Source: Microbulbifer donghaiensis
GTDB taxonomy: Bacteria; Pseudomonadota; Gammaproteobacteria; Pseudomonadales; Cellvibrionaceae
Reading direction: 5' to 3'
Length of the DNA: 64,000 nucleotides
Assembly (NCBI RefSeq): GCF_900129095.1
Contig: NZ_FQVA01000001.1
Span: forward strand, 62,001-126,000
Each line of letters begins with the position of its first letter. The stretch's first letter is position 1. A program made the position numbers and the translations under genes. Below, in pieces: positions 56,111 through 64,000 of this stretch. The notes beneath the pieces were generated by a model. The model had not been told where the DNA came from and did no database searches. It saw nothing but the letters and a program-made list of their open reading frames with translations.

Positions 56111-56154
56111 TTGAAAACCGTAAACCTATTTCAGGACGGGACAAAATTCCAATA

Positions 56155-57102
56155 TCAGAATTTGAGTTCGGTGCCGATACCGAAGTAGCTGCGGTCGTAG
56201 TCGTCCGCTGCGGTTTCGTCGGTGTAAAAGCCGAATACCTTGGCCGCGCTGGACAGCTTGTAGTCCAGGCCGAGGCTGTAGGTTTCACCGTCGGTCTTGA
56301 CGATATCGGACTGGCCGTACTGGGCTTTCGCGGTCCACTGGTTGATCTTGTAGGCTACGGAAGTCATCCAGCCGTCCTGGGTGCTGCCGTCCGCTTTTTC
56401 CTGCTCCTCGAACAGAGCGCCGACCTGAACCGGGCCGATGCTGTACTGGGTGACAACCCGCTGTACATCCCACTCGTTGGCCTCTACGTCCTGGTCGTAG
56501 GCGTAGGCCAGGTAGAAGCCATTGTTGTCGTATGCGAGGGACACGGAAGTACCGTTGTCGCGCGTGTCGATCAGGTTGCCATCAGCGTCGAGGATCTCTT
56601 CATCCTTGTGGCTGATATACGCCGCAGACACCTTGAAGCCGCCGAAAGAGGGCGTGGTGTACTGCAGGTTGTTGGATTCGCGGTTGTCGCTCTTGGTGAT
56701 GAGGCTCTTGATATCACCTTCCAGATCGTTGAACAGGTCAACCTTCTTCTGGGCGACTTTCAGCGGAGTGTCGAACTTACCGCCGATCACCTGGCCGAAA
56801 CCGCCTTCCAGGCCGGCGTAAATGTTGCGCTGCTCGAAAGTGTCTTCGGCTTCGCCGTCGATATCCACCTGGTATTCCATCTGGTAGATACCCTTGATGC
56901 TGTCGTTCAAGGGCAGCTCACCCTTGACGCCGAGGCGGGAAGCGTTGCTCTTGATATCGGTGTTCGCGCCATCGCCTTCATCTGCGAATTGGAAAGCGAC
57001 GTTAGCCTTGCCGTAGAAGTCGATTACTTTGGACTCGTCCTGGGCATTGGCCAGCGCAGGAACCATCGCAGCGATGGCCAGGGAAATTGCAGTCTTGTTC
57101 AT
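56155..57102 (-). CDS. Gram-negative outer-membrane porin
   Basis: The 315-residue protein has a Sec signal (MNKTAISLAIAAMVPALANA) and a beta-barrel body opening SKVIDFYGKANVAFQFAD and RLGVKGELPLNDSIKGIYQMEYQ, ending in SYFGIGTELKF with the terminal Phe required for barrel assembly. It fits the general porin (Porin_4) family. ATG 57102 is chosen because the upstream extension to 57198 has no signal character. The IS element sits just past its 3' end, apparently without damage. Confidence 0.9.
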   Translation of the reverse strand: MNKTAISLAIAAMVPALANAQDESKVIDFYGKANVAFQFADEGDGANTDIKSNASRLGVKGELPLNDSIKGIYQMEYQVDIDGEAEDTFEQRNIYAGLEGGFGQVIGGKFDTPLKVAQKKVDLFNDLEGDIKSLITKSDNRESNNLQYTTPSFGGFKVSAAYISHKDEEILDADGNLIDTRDNGTSVSLAYDNNGFYLAYAYDQDVEANEWDVQRVVTQYSIGPVQVGALFEEQEKADGSTQDGWMTSVAYKINQWTAKAQYGQSDIVKTDGETYSLGLDYKLSSAAKVFGFYTDETAADDYDRSYFGIGTELKF

Positions 57103-57382
57103 GGTCGTCTCGCACAGTTTATGGTTGTCACGTGGGAGGCCGCGCTTATGGTCCGAATCGTCGCTGCCTCTCGAGTTGGTGCGGATTCTGCGACTCAAAT
57201 ATTACAAACGTGTTAAAGATGTCGGATTTCTTAAATTTTGATGACTGCGCGGTGCCAGGTCGTACAGGAAAAACAGCTCCAGGTGTCCGTGGCACGTGAA
57301 TCTACACCGCTGGCCACTTTGCAGTGCACCGGTAAATCTGGCGATACTGCGGTTTGAGCACAGGAAGTGGAGTGGGGGAGCT

Positions 57383-59845
57383 ATGGCTGGTTTTCGCGCG
57401 GGACACGTTTCCCTGACGGCGATTTTGTGGGCTTATTCCCTGGCGATTATCACGATCGGCACATTGCCGAGAATGCCTACTTTTCAAACGTTGCTGTTGA
57501 CTGCAGCCGCGCTGCTGGCGAGTGTCCTGCTGTTACCCGCGCGATCGCGACTGCTCCCGCTACTATTGGCAGCGCTGGCGGGCGGTAGCTGGAGCCTTTG
57601 GCACAATCAACAGGGGATTTCCCAGCGCCTGCCGCTCAGTGCCCACGGGGCTGATTTCCTGCTCGAGGTCGAGGTCGTCTCGCTGCCGGAGTTGCGCAGG
57701 CTCGACAATGTTTTCGGCGGTACCGGCGCCAGCGACAGCCTGCGGTTCAGCGCTCGGGTCATCACAGCCATCCAGCCGGTGGACTCCGGCCAAATCACCG
57801 CCGGCCGTCTGCTGGATCTCACCTGGTACCGCATCGACGACGATATGCGCAAGCAATTGCGGGCGGGGAGTCGCTGGATTCTGCCGGTGCGGCTCAAACG
57901 CCCGCGCGGCAGTGTCAATCCCCACGGCTTTGACTATGAGGGGTGGTTGTTGCGGCGCGGTGTCTTCGCCACCGGTTATGTGCGGCCGGGGGATTGGCAA
58001 CCGCGATGGTTGGCCCAGGGCCAGGGGCTGGCAGCGCTGCGACACCGGCTCCGCGATCGGCTGCTGGCCCTGGCGCCGGATCGCGGCGCGTTGCTGTCCG
58101 CACTGCTGCTCGGCGACCGGGGTGGACTGAGCGAGGGTGAGCGACTGTTGCTGCGGCAGACGGGTACCTCACATCTGCTGGCCATCTCCGGGCTTCACGT
58201 GGGCCTGGTCGCGGGACTCTTTCTACTGCTGGGAAGGCTGTGCGGGCGTACAATCGGCTTGTATTCCGGTGTCACTCCCAGGCTGTTGGCCGTTGTGGTC
58301 GCGCTGGTCGCCTCCCTCGCCTACACATTGCTGGCCGGCGCCCCTTTGTCTGCGCAGAGGGCACTGGTAATGACCTGGGTATTGCTGATCGCATGGCAGT
58401 GGCGGCGTCGAATTCACGCGGGCTTCGCTTTTAGCCTGTCTTTGGCGCTGGTGCTGACCCTGCAGCCGCTGGCGTTTTTCGGCGCCGGTTTCTGGTTGTC
58501 GTTTATTGCCGTTGGTGCGCTATTGCTGGGATTCAGCGGTCGCCAGCGCCTGGGGTGGGCCAGCGATGTACGGGGCGCGAGCTGGGTCGGACACAGTCTG
58601 CAGAGTATGAGCGGCCTGTTCCGCGGCCAGTGGTTCATCGCCCTGGCACTTTTCCTGCCCTCGCTGTTGTATTTTTCCGGTGCCAGTCCCGCCGGAGTAC
58701 TACTGAATCTGGTCGCGATTCCCTGGCTCGGGTGTCTGGTATTGCCCCCTCTGCTATTCGGGGCGCTGATGATTGCCACTCCGATCGGCGTGGGGATGAT
58801 CGATTTTGCCGCCTGGCAGCTGAACCTGATGATGCGCTTCCTGGAGGTGGGCCAGTCGGTACTACCTTCCTGGCAGACGCTGGGAGCGCCCTCGAGCTGG
58901 CTGCTTCTCGCATCGGCAGGTGTCGGCGTTGTACTGCTGTTGCTGCCGGCCGGATTACCCGGGCGCCGCTTGGGGTGGCTTTTCCTGCTGCCGCCGCTGT
59001 TGCCGTTTCTGCCCCAGGCAAATCCCGAAGAGGCCGGTTTTCGGGTCACTGCGCTCGATGTGGGTCAGGGGCTGGCCGTGGTACTGCGGACTCCACAGCA
59101 GACCCTCGTCTACGACGCCGGCCCTGTGTCCGGTTCCGGCTGGAGTGCCGGCAGCCAGATTGTCGCCCCCTATCTCCTTGGGGAGGGGGTTGCGGAGCTG
59201 GATGTGGTGGTTATCAGCCATGGCGACAGCGACCATGCCGGTGGCTTTGCGGGCCTGATGGCAGCCGAACCGCCGGCGCGGGTCATTGCGCCTGGCCTGC
59301 TGGCCGACAGACTTGGCCGTGGCTCGTTGCCAGGCGTATCCAGCTGCAGGTCGGGGCGTCGGGAAACTTTCGATGATGTCGAATTGCTGTGGCTCTGGCC
59401 GGAGGATGAACAGGTCTCCGGGGAGGAAAATGACCACAGTTGCGTGGCCTTGGTGCAATGGCAGGGTGTGAGAGTCCTGTTGACGGGGGATATTTCCCGG
59501 CGGGTCGAGCGGCAGCTCGTGCGGCGATATCCGGGCTTTGCGCCGGTGGATCTGCTGATTGTCCCCCATCACGGTTCCCGCTCTTCTTCCTCTGCGGAGT
59601 TTATCCGCTGGGCGCAGCCGGCGAACGTGGTCTTCAGTGCCGGGTTTCGCCATCATTTCGGTCACCCGCATCCTCAGGTTGTCAGTCGCTACCGGGAGGT
59701 GGGGGCGAGCCTGTGGAGTACCGCGGCGAGTGGTGCCATTACCTGGCGCTGGCGGGAAGGGCATACGCCGAGTGTCACCGAGGCGCGCACCGCGGGCCCA
59801 TTCTGGTATCGCTCCTCAGATAATAATGTTCTGGTTAAATTTTGA
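57383..59845 (+). CDS. comEC: ComEC/Rec2 family DNA-uptake channel protein
   Basis: ComEC carries single-stranded DNA across the inner membrane in natural transformation. The 820-residue protein has an N-terminal segment with an OB-like domain, a central competence domain of many helices (LLLRQTGTSHLLAISGLHVGLVAG), and a C-terminal metallo-beta-lactamase domain with HGDSDHAGG (His613, Asp615, Asp617, His618) and PHHGSRSSSS. GTG/ATG choices upstream exist, but ATG 57383 follows GGGGGAG. Presence of comEC supports natural competence in this lineage. Confidence 0.93.
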   Translation: MAGFRAGHVSLTAILWAYSLAIITIGTLPRMPTFQTLLLTAAALLASVLLLPARSRLLPLLLAALAGGSWSLWHNQQGISQRLPLSAHGADFLLEVEVVSLPELRRLDNVFGGTGASDSLRFSARVITAIQPVDSGQITAGRLLDLTWYRIDDDMRKQLRAGSRWILPVRLKRPRGSVNPHGFDYEGWLLRRGVFATGYVRPGDWQPRWLAQGQGLAALRHRLRDRLLALAPDRGALLSALLLGDRGGLSEGERLLLRQTGTSHLLAISGLHVGLVAGLFLLLGRLCGRTIGLYSGVTPRLLAVVVALVASLAYTLLAGAPLSAQRALVMTWVLLIAWQWRRRIHAGFAFSLSLALVLTLQPLAFFGAGFWLSFIAVGALLLGFSGRQRLGWASDVRGASWVGHSLQSMSGLFRGQWFIALALFLPSLLYFSGASPAGVLLNLVAIPWLGCLVLPPLLFGALMIATPIGVGMIDFAAWQLNLMMRFLEVGQSVLPSWQTLGAPSSWLLLASAGVGVVLLLLPAGLPGRRLGWLFLLPPLLPFLPQANPEEAGFRVTALDVGQGLAVVLRTPQQTLVYDAGPVSGSGWSAGSQIVAPYLLGEGVAELDVVVISHGDSDHAGGFAGLMAAEPPARVIAPGLLADRLGRGSLPGVSSCRSGRRETFDDVELLWLWPEDEQVSGEENDHSCVALVQWQGVRVLLTGDISRRVERQLVRRYPGFAPVDLLIVPHHGSRSSSSAEFIRWAQPANVVFSAGFRHHFGHPHPQVVSRYREVGASLWSTAASGAITWRWREGHTPSVTEARTAGPFWYRSSDNNVLVKF

Positions 59846-59934
59846 TCGCTCTGTGTGCGGTCAGCGTGGGCCGCGAAACTGGTACTGAGAAGCCGTTCAA
59901 GCTTCTGAGTTATTGTCGGTTATCGGAACCAATG

Positions 59935-59954
59935 ATTGCGATTCGTGTCGCAAT
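59935..59954. promoter_or_regulatory. Inverted repeat upstream of the 60021 gene
   Basis: ATTGCGA and TCGCAAT form a perfect 7-bp inverted repeat with a 6-nt spacer, about 67 nt before the start. It may be an operator; the regulator is unknown. Confidence 0.35.
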
Positions 59955-60020
59955 GTGGGGTCGGGGCTGTGCTAAGGTCTCCGAGAAATCGAAATACAAG
60001 AAGTACCAGGTATTTTCTGC

Positions 60021-60848
60021 ATGAATAAAAAAGTACTTTGCAGCGTGATGCTGACAATGGCGGGGGTGATCGCCAGTCCGATGTCGAGCGCGTCGGAGTG
60101 GAAGTACACTCTGGGAACTGATATCAGCAGCGGCGACTACGGTGGCAGCGCCGATACCGATATCGTCAGCAACCCCTTTACCGTGAGCTACTCGCCGTCA
60201 GCGAGCTGGACTTTCAAGGCTTCCCTGCCGTGGACTCAGATCGAAGGGCCGGGCGATGTCATTCCCAGTGGCGATGGCGGTTTTGTTGTCGGCAATGGCA
60301 ATGGCCGCGTTAACGGGAACGGCCAGAACGGCGGCGGCTCTACTGAGACTGAGACGTTCAAAGAGTCCGGTATCGGTGATCTGTGGCTTTCCGGTACCTA
60401 CAGCCTGGAGCCGGTGGCGGAGCGGTGGTTTTTTGATCTGACTGCCAAGTACAAGGTTCCGACTGCGGATGAAGACAAGGGCCTGGGAACCGGCGAGCCG
60501 GACTACACGCTGCAGGCGGAAGTCTTTACTGCGGTGGGGGATTTCACTCCGTTCGCGACTGTGGCGCGCAAATTCAAGGGCGACCTGCCGGAAGCGGAAA
60601 TCAAGGATGTCTGGTACACGTCTGTTGGCAGTGGCTATCGACTGAACGAGCAGAGCAGTGTCGGTGCTTCGCTGGATTACCAGCAGGCGACCACCGACAG
60701 CAGTGATCCTTCCACCGAGCTCTTCGGTTATTTCAATCACAGGCTGAATGCCCAGTGGAGCGGCATGGTCTACGCCTACGTGGGGCTCTCGGATGGCAGC
60801 CCGGACCAAGGGTTTGGTTTCCAGGTCAGTTACCGGCCCGGCGAATAA
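60021..60848 (+). CDS. Secreted outer-membrane beta-barrel-like protein of unknown function
   Basis: The 275-residue protein has a Sec signal (about residues 1-25, cleavage at SSAS-EW), alternating polar and hydrophobic strands (SEWKYTLGTDISSGDYGG, FFDLTAKYKVPT, WYTSVGSGYRLNEQSSVGASLDYQQ) and a final FGFQVSYRPGE. It resembles short outer-membrane transporter-type barrels such as the phenol MetA-pathway family. A Gly/Asn-rich loop (about 88-110) is unusual. It is followed after 31 nt by the gene at 60880, probably in one operon. Confidence 0.65.
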   Translation: MNKKVLCSVMLTMAGVIASPMSSASEWKYTLGTDISSGDYGGSADTDIVSNPFTVSYSPSASWTFKASLPWTQIEGPGDVIPSGDGGFVVGNGNGRVNGNGQNGGGSTETETFKESGIGDLWLSGTYSLEPVAERWFFDLTAKYKVPTADEDKGLGTGEPDYTLQAEVFTAVGDFTPFATVARKFKGDLPEAEIKDVWYTSVGSGYRLNEQSSVGASLDYQQATTDSSDPSTELFGYFNHRLNAQWSGMVYAYVGLSDGSPDQGFGFQVSYRPGE

Positions 60849-60879
60849 GTAGCGGTGAATTTTACAGGAGACAACAGTC

Positions 60880-61650
60880 ATGAATATTCCTTTTAAGAAG
60901 CGCTTGGTACCGGCAATGCTCGCCGGTGTACTGGCGGGCACTCTGGCCTGGGCCGACGATGATTTGCCGGATAACGACGCCACAGACACCGAGGTGGTCG
61001 AATCGGTCGAAGACATCACCTCTGGAAAATTCGCCGGTTACTTCGGTGATTTTCTCGGGGACGATGCGGAAGCGACCATTGCGGGCCTGCGTGACGGTTC
61101 GATCCGCTACCAGGCTCCGGAAGACGCCGAGACCGACGCTGAGGCTGACGCCGCTGAAGATGTGGTCGAGTCCGGGGAACATGCCGAGATCGAGGGTGAG
61201 AACGGCGAAGTGACTTCAGGTGTCGGCTACGGCGCCGCGTTTATCACGGTGGCACTGGCAGAACAGATGGCCTTGTCGTCGCCTGTTATCGCGACTGCGG
61301 AAGACGGGACCGAGACTGAAATGGATGCCAGCTATTACCTGAACGAAGTGCTCTACAGGCGCGAAGTCCTGGGAATGGGCTATGGCCAGATCGCCAAAGA
61401 TCTGGGCTTTAAGCTCGGTGAAGTGATCAGTGGTTATCGCTCCAATCGCCCGGATAAAGTGGAAAGTCTGAAAGCAGAGAAAATGGCCAAGACCACTGGT
61501 GCTGACATGCGCGCGGAAAAGGCGCAAAAAGTCGACAAGGTAGAGAAAATGGCCAAGCTCGACCGTCCGGAACGCCCGGTGAAGGTTGAGCGCGCTGAAA
61601 AACCTGAGCGCCCGGAGAAGCCGGCGCGTCCGGAGCGCCCCGGCCGCTGA
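60880..61650 (+). CDS. Secreted protein with acidic and Arg/Pro/Lys-rich segments, unknown function
   Basis: The 256-residue protein has a Sec signal (to about residue 25, ending AWA), an acidic stretch (about 80-112, rich in Glu, Asp and Ala), a helical core with YYLNEVLYRREVLGMGYGQIAKDLGFKLGEVIS, and a basic C-terminal third built of Lys/Glu heptad-like runs and PERP repeats. The opposite charges in one chain suggest self-association or binding of a polyanion. No family recognised. GGAGA precedes ATG 60880. Confidence 0.65.
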   Translation: MNIPFKKRLVPAMLAGVLAGTLAWADDDLPDNDATDTEVVESVEDITSGKFAGYFGDFLGDDAEATIAGLRDGSIRYQAPEDAETDAEADAAEDVVESGEHAEIEGENGEVTSGVGYGAAFITVALAEQMALSSPVIATAEDGTETEMDASYYLNEVLYRREVLGMGYGQIAKDLGFKLGEVISGYRSNRPDKVESLKAEKMAKTTGADMRAEKAQKVDKVEKMAKLDRPERPVKVERAEKPERPEKPARPERPGR

Positions 61651-61670
61651 GCCTCGCAAGGGTTCCGTGG

Positions 61671-61705
61671 AAAGCCGCCGCACATATGTGCGGCGGCTTT
61701 TTTTT
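61671..61705 (+). terminator. Strong intrinsic terminator
   Basis: A 30-bp perfect palindrome (61671-61700), beginning AAAGCCGCCG and ending in TTT, runs straight into five more T. It ends the 60021-60880 unit and isolates it from exbB. Confidence 0.88.
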
Positions 61706-61834
61706 GATGTGGCAAAAATCGCAATTTGTAATGCACTTCACACAGGCGAAAAAGACGCCCCACTTGGTCTTAGCTGGCGACGCCACCTGTGGTAGAGTCA
61801 CATACCGATTTTCCGCAGTCTGGGAACCAGAAGA

Positions 61835-62455
61835 GTGTTAGAAATAATAAAATCCGGCGGCTGGCTGATGCTGCCAATTCTGCTTTGTTCCGTCGCCGTT
61901 ATCGCCATCTGCATTGAGCGTCTCTGGACGCTGAATTCGCGCCGCATTGCGCCGCGCACCCTGCTGGGACAAGTCTGGAGCTGGTTAAAAAACAACCAAA
62001 TTGATGCTGAAAAGCTGAAAGAGCTGCGCGATTCCAGCCCCCTGGGGCGGATCTTCGCCGCGGGCCTGTCCAATTCCCGCCACGGTCGCGATGTGATGAA
62101 GGACAGCATTGAAGAGACCGCCAGTCAGGTAGTTCACGATCTGGAGCGTTTTCTCGGCGCGCTCGGCACCATTGCTGCGGTGGCCCCGCTGATCGGCTTG
62201 CTGGGCACCGTGCTGGGCATGATTCAGGTATTTACCGCCATCATGCTCGAAGGCACCGGCAATGCCGGGGTGCTGGCGGGTGGTATCAGCCAGGCGCTGA
62301 TCACGACCGCTGCCGGCCTGACGGTCGCCATTCCGGCACTGATGGCGCACCGCTATTTCCAGCGCCGCGTGGACAGCATCGTTGTCACCATGGAGCAGGA
62401 GGCGGTTAAACTGGTAGACGCACTGCACAGCGATCGCCGTATCGAAGCGGCCTGA
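61835..62455 (+). CDS. exbB: MotA/TolQ/ExbB-family proton channel protein
   Basis: The 206-residue protein has three membrane helices (about 10-30, 105-130 and 140-165) with the family signature GTIAAVAPLIGLLGTVLGMI and GGISQALITTAAGLTVAIPAL. Together with ExbD it uses the proton motive force to energise outer-membrane transport or related envelope work. GTG 61835 is the start. In Pseudomonas relatives the same pair follows comEC and precedes lipid A genes, which fits msbA here. Confidence 0.92.
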   Translation: MLEIIKSGGWLMLPILLCSVAVIAICIERLWTLNSRRIAPRTLLGQVWSWLKNNQIDAEKLKELRDSSPLGRIFAAGLSNSRHGRDVMKDSIEETASQVVHDLERFLGALGTIAAVAPLIGLLGTVLGMIQVFTAIMLEGTGNAGVLAGGISQALITTAAGLTVAIPALMAHRYFQRRVDSIVVTMEQEAVKLVDALHSDRRIEAA

Positions 62456-62470
62456 GCGGAGTAGCGAACC

Positions 62471-62890
62471 ATGCAATTTCGCCGCCAGGCCAAAGAGCAG
62501 GATGGGGTTAACCTGACGCCGCTGATCGACGTCGTCTTCCTGCTGCTGATTTTCTTTATGGTGTCCACCACCTTCACCAAAGAGAGCCACCTTAAACTGA
62601 ACCTGCCCGAAGCGGCGGGAACCCAGCCAGAGAATCCGCCACGTGCCGTGGAGGTGCTGATCAATGCGGATGGCTCCTATTCGGTGGATGGTCGCCCGCT
62701 AATCAATAAAAAACTGACTACCCTGAAATCGGCGCTGTCGGAAGTTTCCGCGGGCGAGTACAATCGCCCCCTCGTGATTACCGCCGACGCCACCGCCCAG
62801 CACCAGGCCGTGGTGCGGGCCATGGATGCCGCGGGACAGTTGGGGTTCGTGAATCTCAGTATTACCACGCGGCAGCCGGAAGATAACTAA
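62471..62890 (+). CDS. exbD: ExbD/TolR-family biopolymer transport protein
   Basis: The 139-residue protein has a short cytoplasmic N terminus, one membrane helix with LTPLIDVVFLLLIFFMVSTTF carrying the conserved proton-path Asp, and a periplasmic domain of about 95 residues. It partners the upstream ExbB, 15 nt away. Confidence 0.92.
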   Translation: MQFRRQAKEQDGVNLTPLIDVVFLLLIFFMVSTTFTKESHLKLNLPEAAGTQPENPPRAVEVLINADGSYSVDGRPLINKKLTTLKSALSEVSAGEYNRPLVITADATAQHQAVVRAMDAAGQLGFVNLSITTRQPEDN

Positions 62891-63045
62891 CTCCTCGCGA
62901 AGCGCGCCGCGCCTGGATGTCTACAGTGAAATGGCGCCGACAGATGGCAGTTTCACTGCCGTGCTGCCGGCGTTTGTCGACTCTATGGTTTTTGCTCACG
63001 GTAGTGTGAGCGCCGGGCTTGCGAGGGGCTCAGTCGATAGTTTGT

Positions 63046-64000
63046 ATGGATAGAGTCAAGACGCCCCCGAGCAGGCCGCAGCGCGGGGCGGAAACCTACC
63101 GCCGCCTGCTTTCCTATGCACTGCCTCACTGGCCGATCTTCGCCCTCTCTGTGGCGGGGTTTCTGCTGTTCTCCACCATGGGAGTCAGCCTGATCGCGGT
63201 TACCGAGCTGCTGCTCGATGCGGTCGGTGCCGGTATCCAGGAGAGCCGTGGCTTTCTGGCCAAAATAGTCGCCTCTCATTTCCCCGGTGGCGTCATGCCA
63301 CAGGAGACGGCGCGCTGGCTGATACCGCTGGCGATGCTGCTGATCATCGTGTTGCGTGCCTGCGGTAATTTTATCGGGAGTTACGGCCTGGCCTATGTGG
63401 CGCGCTCGGTGATCCACCGACTGCGTACGGAGTTGTTCGAGAAAATCGGCCAGCTGCCCAGTGCCTATTTCGACCGCTATACCAGCGCCTATCTGATCTC
63501 CAAGGTTTCCTACAACGTCGAGCAGGTAACGAACTCCATCACCAAGGCGGTGAAGGTGCTGCTGCGTGAATCCTTTACCACCATCGGGCTGCTGATTTAC
63601 CTGCTGCTGGTGAACTGGAAACTGACACTGACCTTTTTCCTGTTCGCGCCACTGATCGCCTTTATCGTACGCAGTGTCGGCAAACGCTTCCGCAAGCTGA
63701 GCCACCGCATCCAGAACACCATGGGTGATGTCACCCACGTTACCCAGGAGGCAATTAACGGCTATCACGTCGTGCGGATGTACGGCGGCCAGGGTTATGA
63801 AAACCAGCGATTCGAGACCGCCAGCGACAACAACCGTCAGCAGTTTATGAAACTGGTGGTGGCGGATAATGCCAGCGTATCGGTGATCCAGATCCTCGTC
63901 GGCCTCTCCACGGCGACGATTGTCTGGCTGGCGCTGGCGCCCGGCATGGTCGAGTCGATGACTGCGGGGGTCTTCGCGGCTTACATTGGCGCTGCCGCGT
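63046..64000 (+). CDS. msbA: Lipid A export ABC transporter MsbA, N-terminal part (runs off the window)
   Basis: MsbA flips lipid A-core from the inner to the outer leaflet of the inner membrane. The 318 residues present cover the transmembrane domain: RRLLSYALPHWPIFALSVAGFLL, RSVIHRLRTELFEKIGQLPSAYFDRY and MGDVTHVTQEAINGYHVVRMYGGQGYE, all typical of MsbA. The nucleotide-binding domain lies beyond the window. ATG 63046 gives the expected start; only a weak ribosome site is visible. It follows exbBD after 155 nt. Confidence 0.93.
   Translation, partial: MDRVKTPPSRPQRGAETYRRLLSYALPHWPIFALSVAGFLLFSTMGVSLIAVTELLLDAVGAGIQESRGFLAKIVASHFPGGVMPQETARWLIPLAMLLIIVLRACGNFIGSYGLAYVARSVIHRLRTELFEKIGQLPSAYFDRYTSAYLISKVSYNVEQVTNSITKAVKVLLRESFTTIGLLIYLLLVNWKLTLTFFLFAPLIAFIVRSVGKRFRKLSHRIQNTMGDVTHVTQEAINGYHVVRMYGGQGYENQRFETASDNNRQQFMKLVVADNASVSVIQILVGLSTATIVWLALAPGMVESMTAGVFAAYIGAAA

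Larger units (their letters stand above)
54844..56143 (+). mobile_element. Intact IS3-family insertion sequence, 1300 bp
   Basis: The ends are perfect inverted repeats TGTCCCGTCCTGAAATAGG (54844-54862 and 56125-56143). The flanks carry a 3-bp direct repeat AAA (54841-54843 and 56144-56146), the expected target duplication for this family. Inside are two overlapping-phase frames, orfA and orfB, with a likely -1 frameshift at the run of six A at the end of orfA. Both frames are intact, so the element may be active. Confidence 0.93.

Overview
The window looks like chromosome from a marine gammaproteobacterium of the Cellvibrionales type, most like Microbulbifer. The evidence is high G+C, a complete sodium-pumping NADH:quinone reductase operon with its own ApbE and NqrM, the long N-terminally extended GAPDH, the Pseudomonas-type GntR-prpB-prpC-acnD-prpF methylcitrate order, a LolCDE set, and comEC followed by exbBD and msbA. 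The genus is an inference; no rRNA or tRNA gene was seen.

Layout. Positions 1-12000 hold housekeeping redox genes: the start of mfd (minus strand), a divergent extended GAPDH, then nqrABCDEF-apbE-nqrM, sthA and a hotdog thioesterase. This run makes NADH, oxidises it with sodium export, matures the pump and balances NADH with NADPH. Positions 12500-19900 hold a phage-type N-acetylmuramidase, a small secreted protein, an integral-membrane alpha/beta hydrolase, lolC-lolD-lolE for lipoprotein release, and a DUF2062 membrane protein. Positions 20000-27300 hold the propionate (2-methylcitrate) operon: GntR regulator, prpB, prpC, acnD, prpF. Its intergenic gaps carry REP-like palindromes and it ends at a strong terminator.

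Positions 27300-53200 form a patchwork accessory region. It separates prpF from prpD, which normally follow each other in Pseudomonas-type operons. It contains a three-gene ABC-three-component (ABC-3C) conflict-type operon with a possible nuclease-fold component, a REP-associated transposase between its own repeats, a repeat-rich basic lipoprotein, broken remnants (including a piece of DNA polymerase II), two near-identical M14 carboxypeptidase-like genes plus a third fragment, a RIO kinase, an amidase/Cys-rich-lipoprotein pair that looks like an effector and its immunity protein, a two-component system, and a seven-gene minus-strand surface-sugar cluster fed by a glucose-1-phosphate cytidylyltransferase.

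Positions 53300-64000 return to the conserved backbone: prpD with its terminator, an intact 1300-bp IS3-family element with a 3-bp target duplication, a porin, comEC, two exported proteins of unknown role, then exbB-exbD and the start of msbA, which runs off the window.
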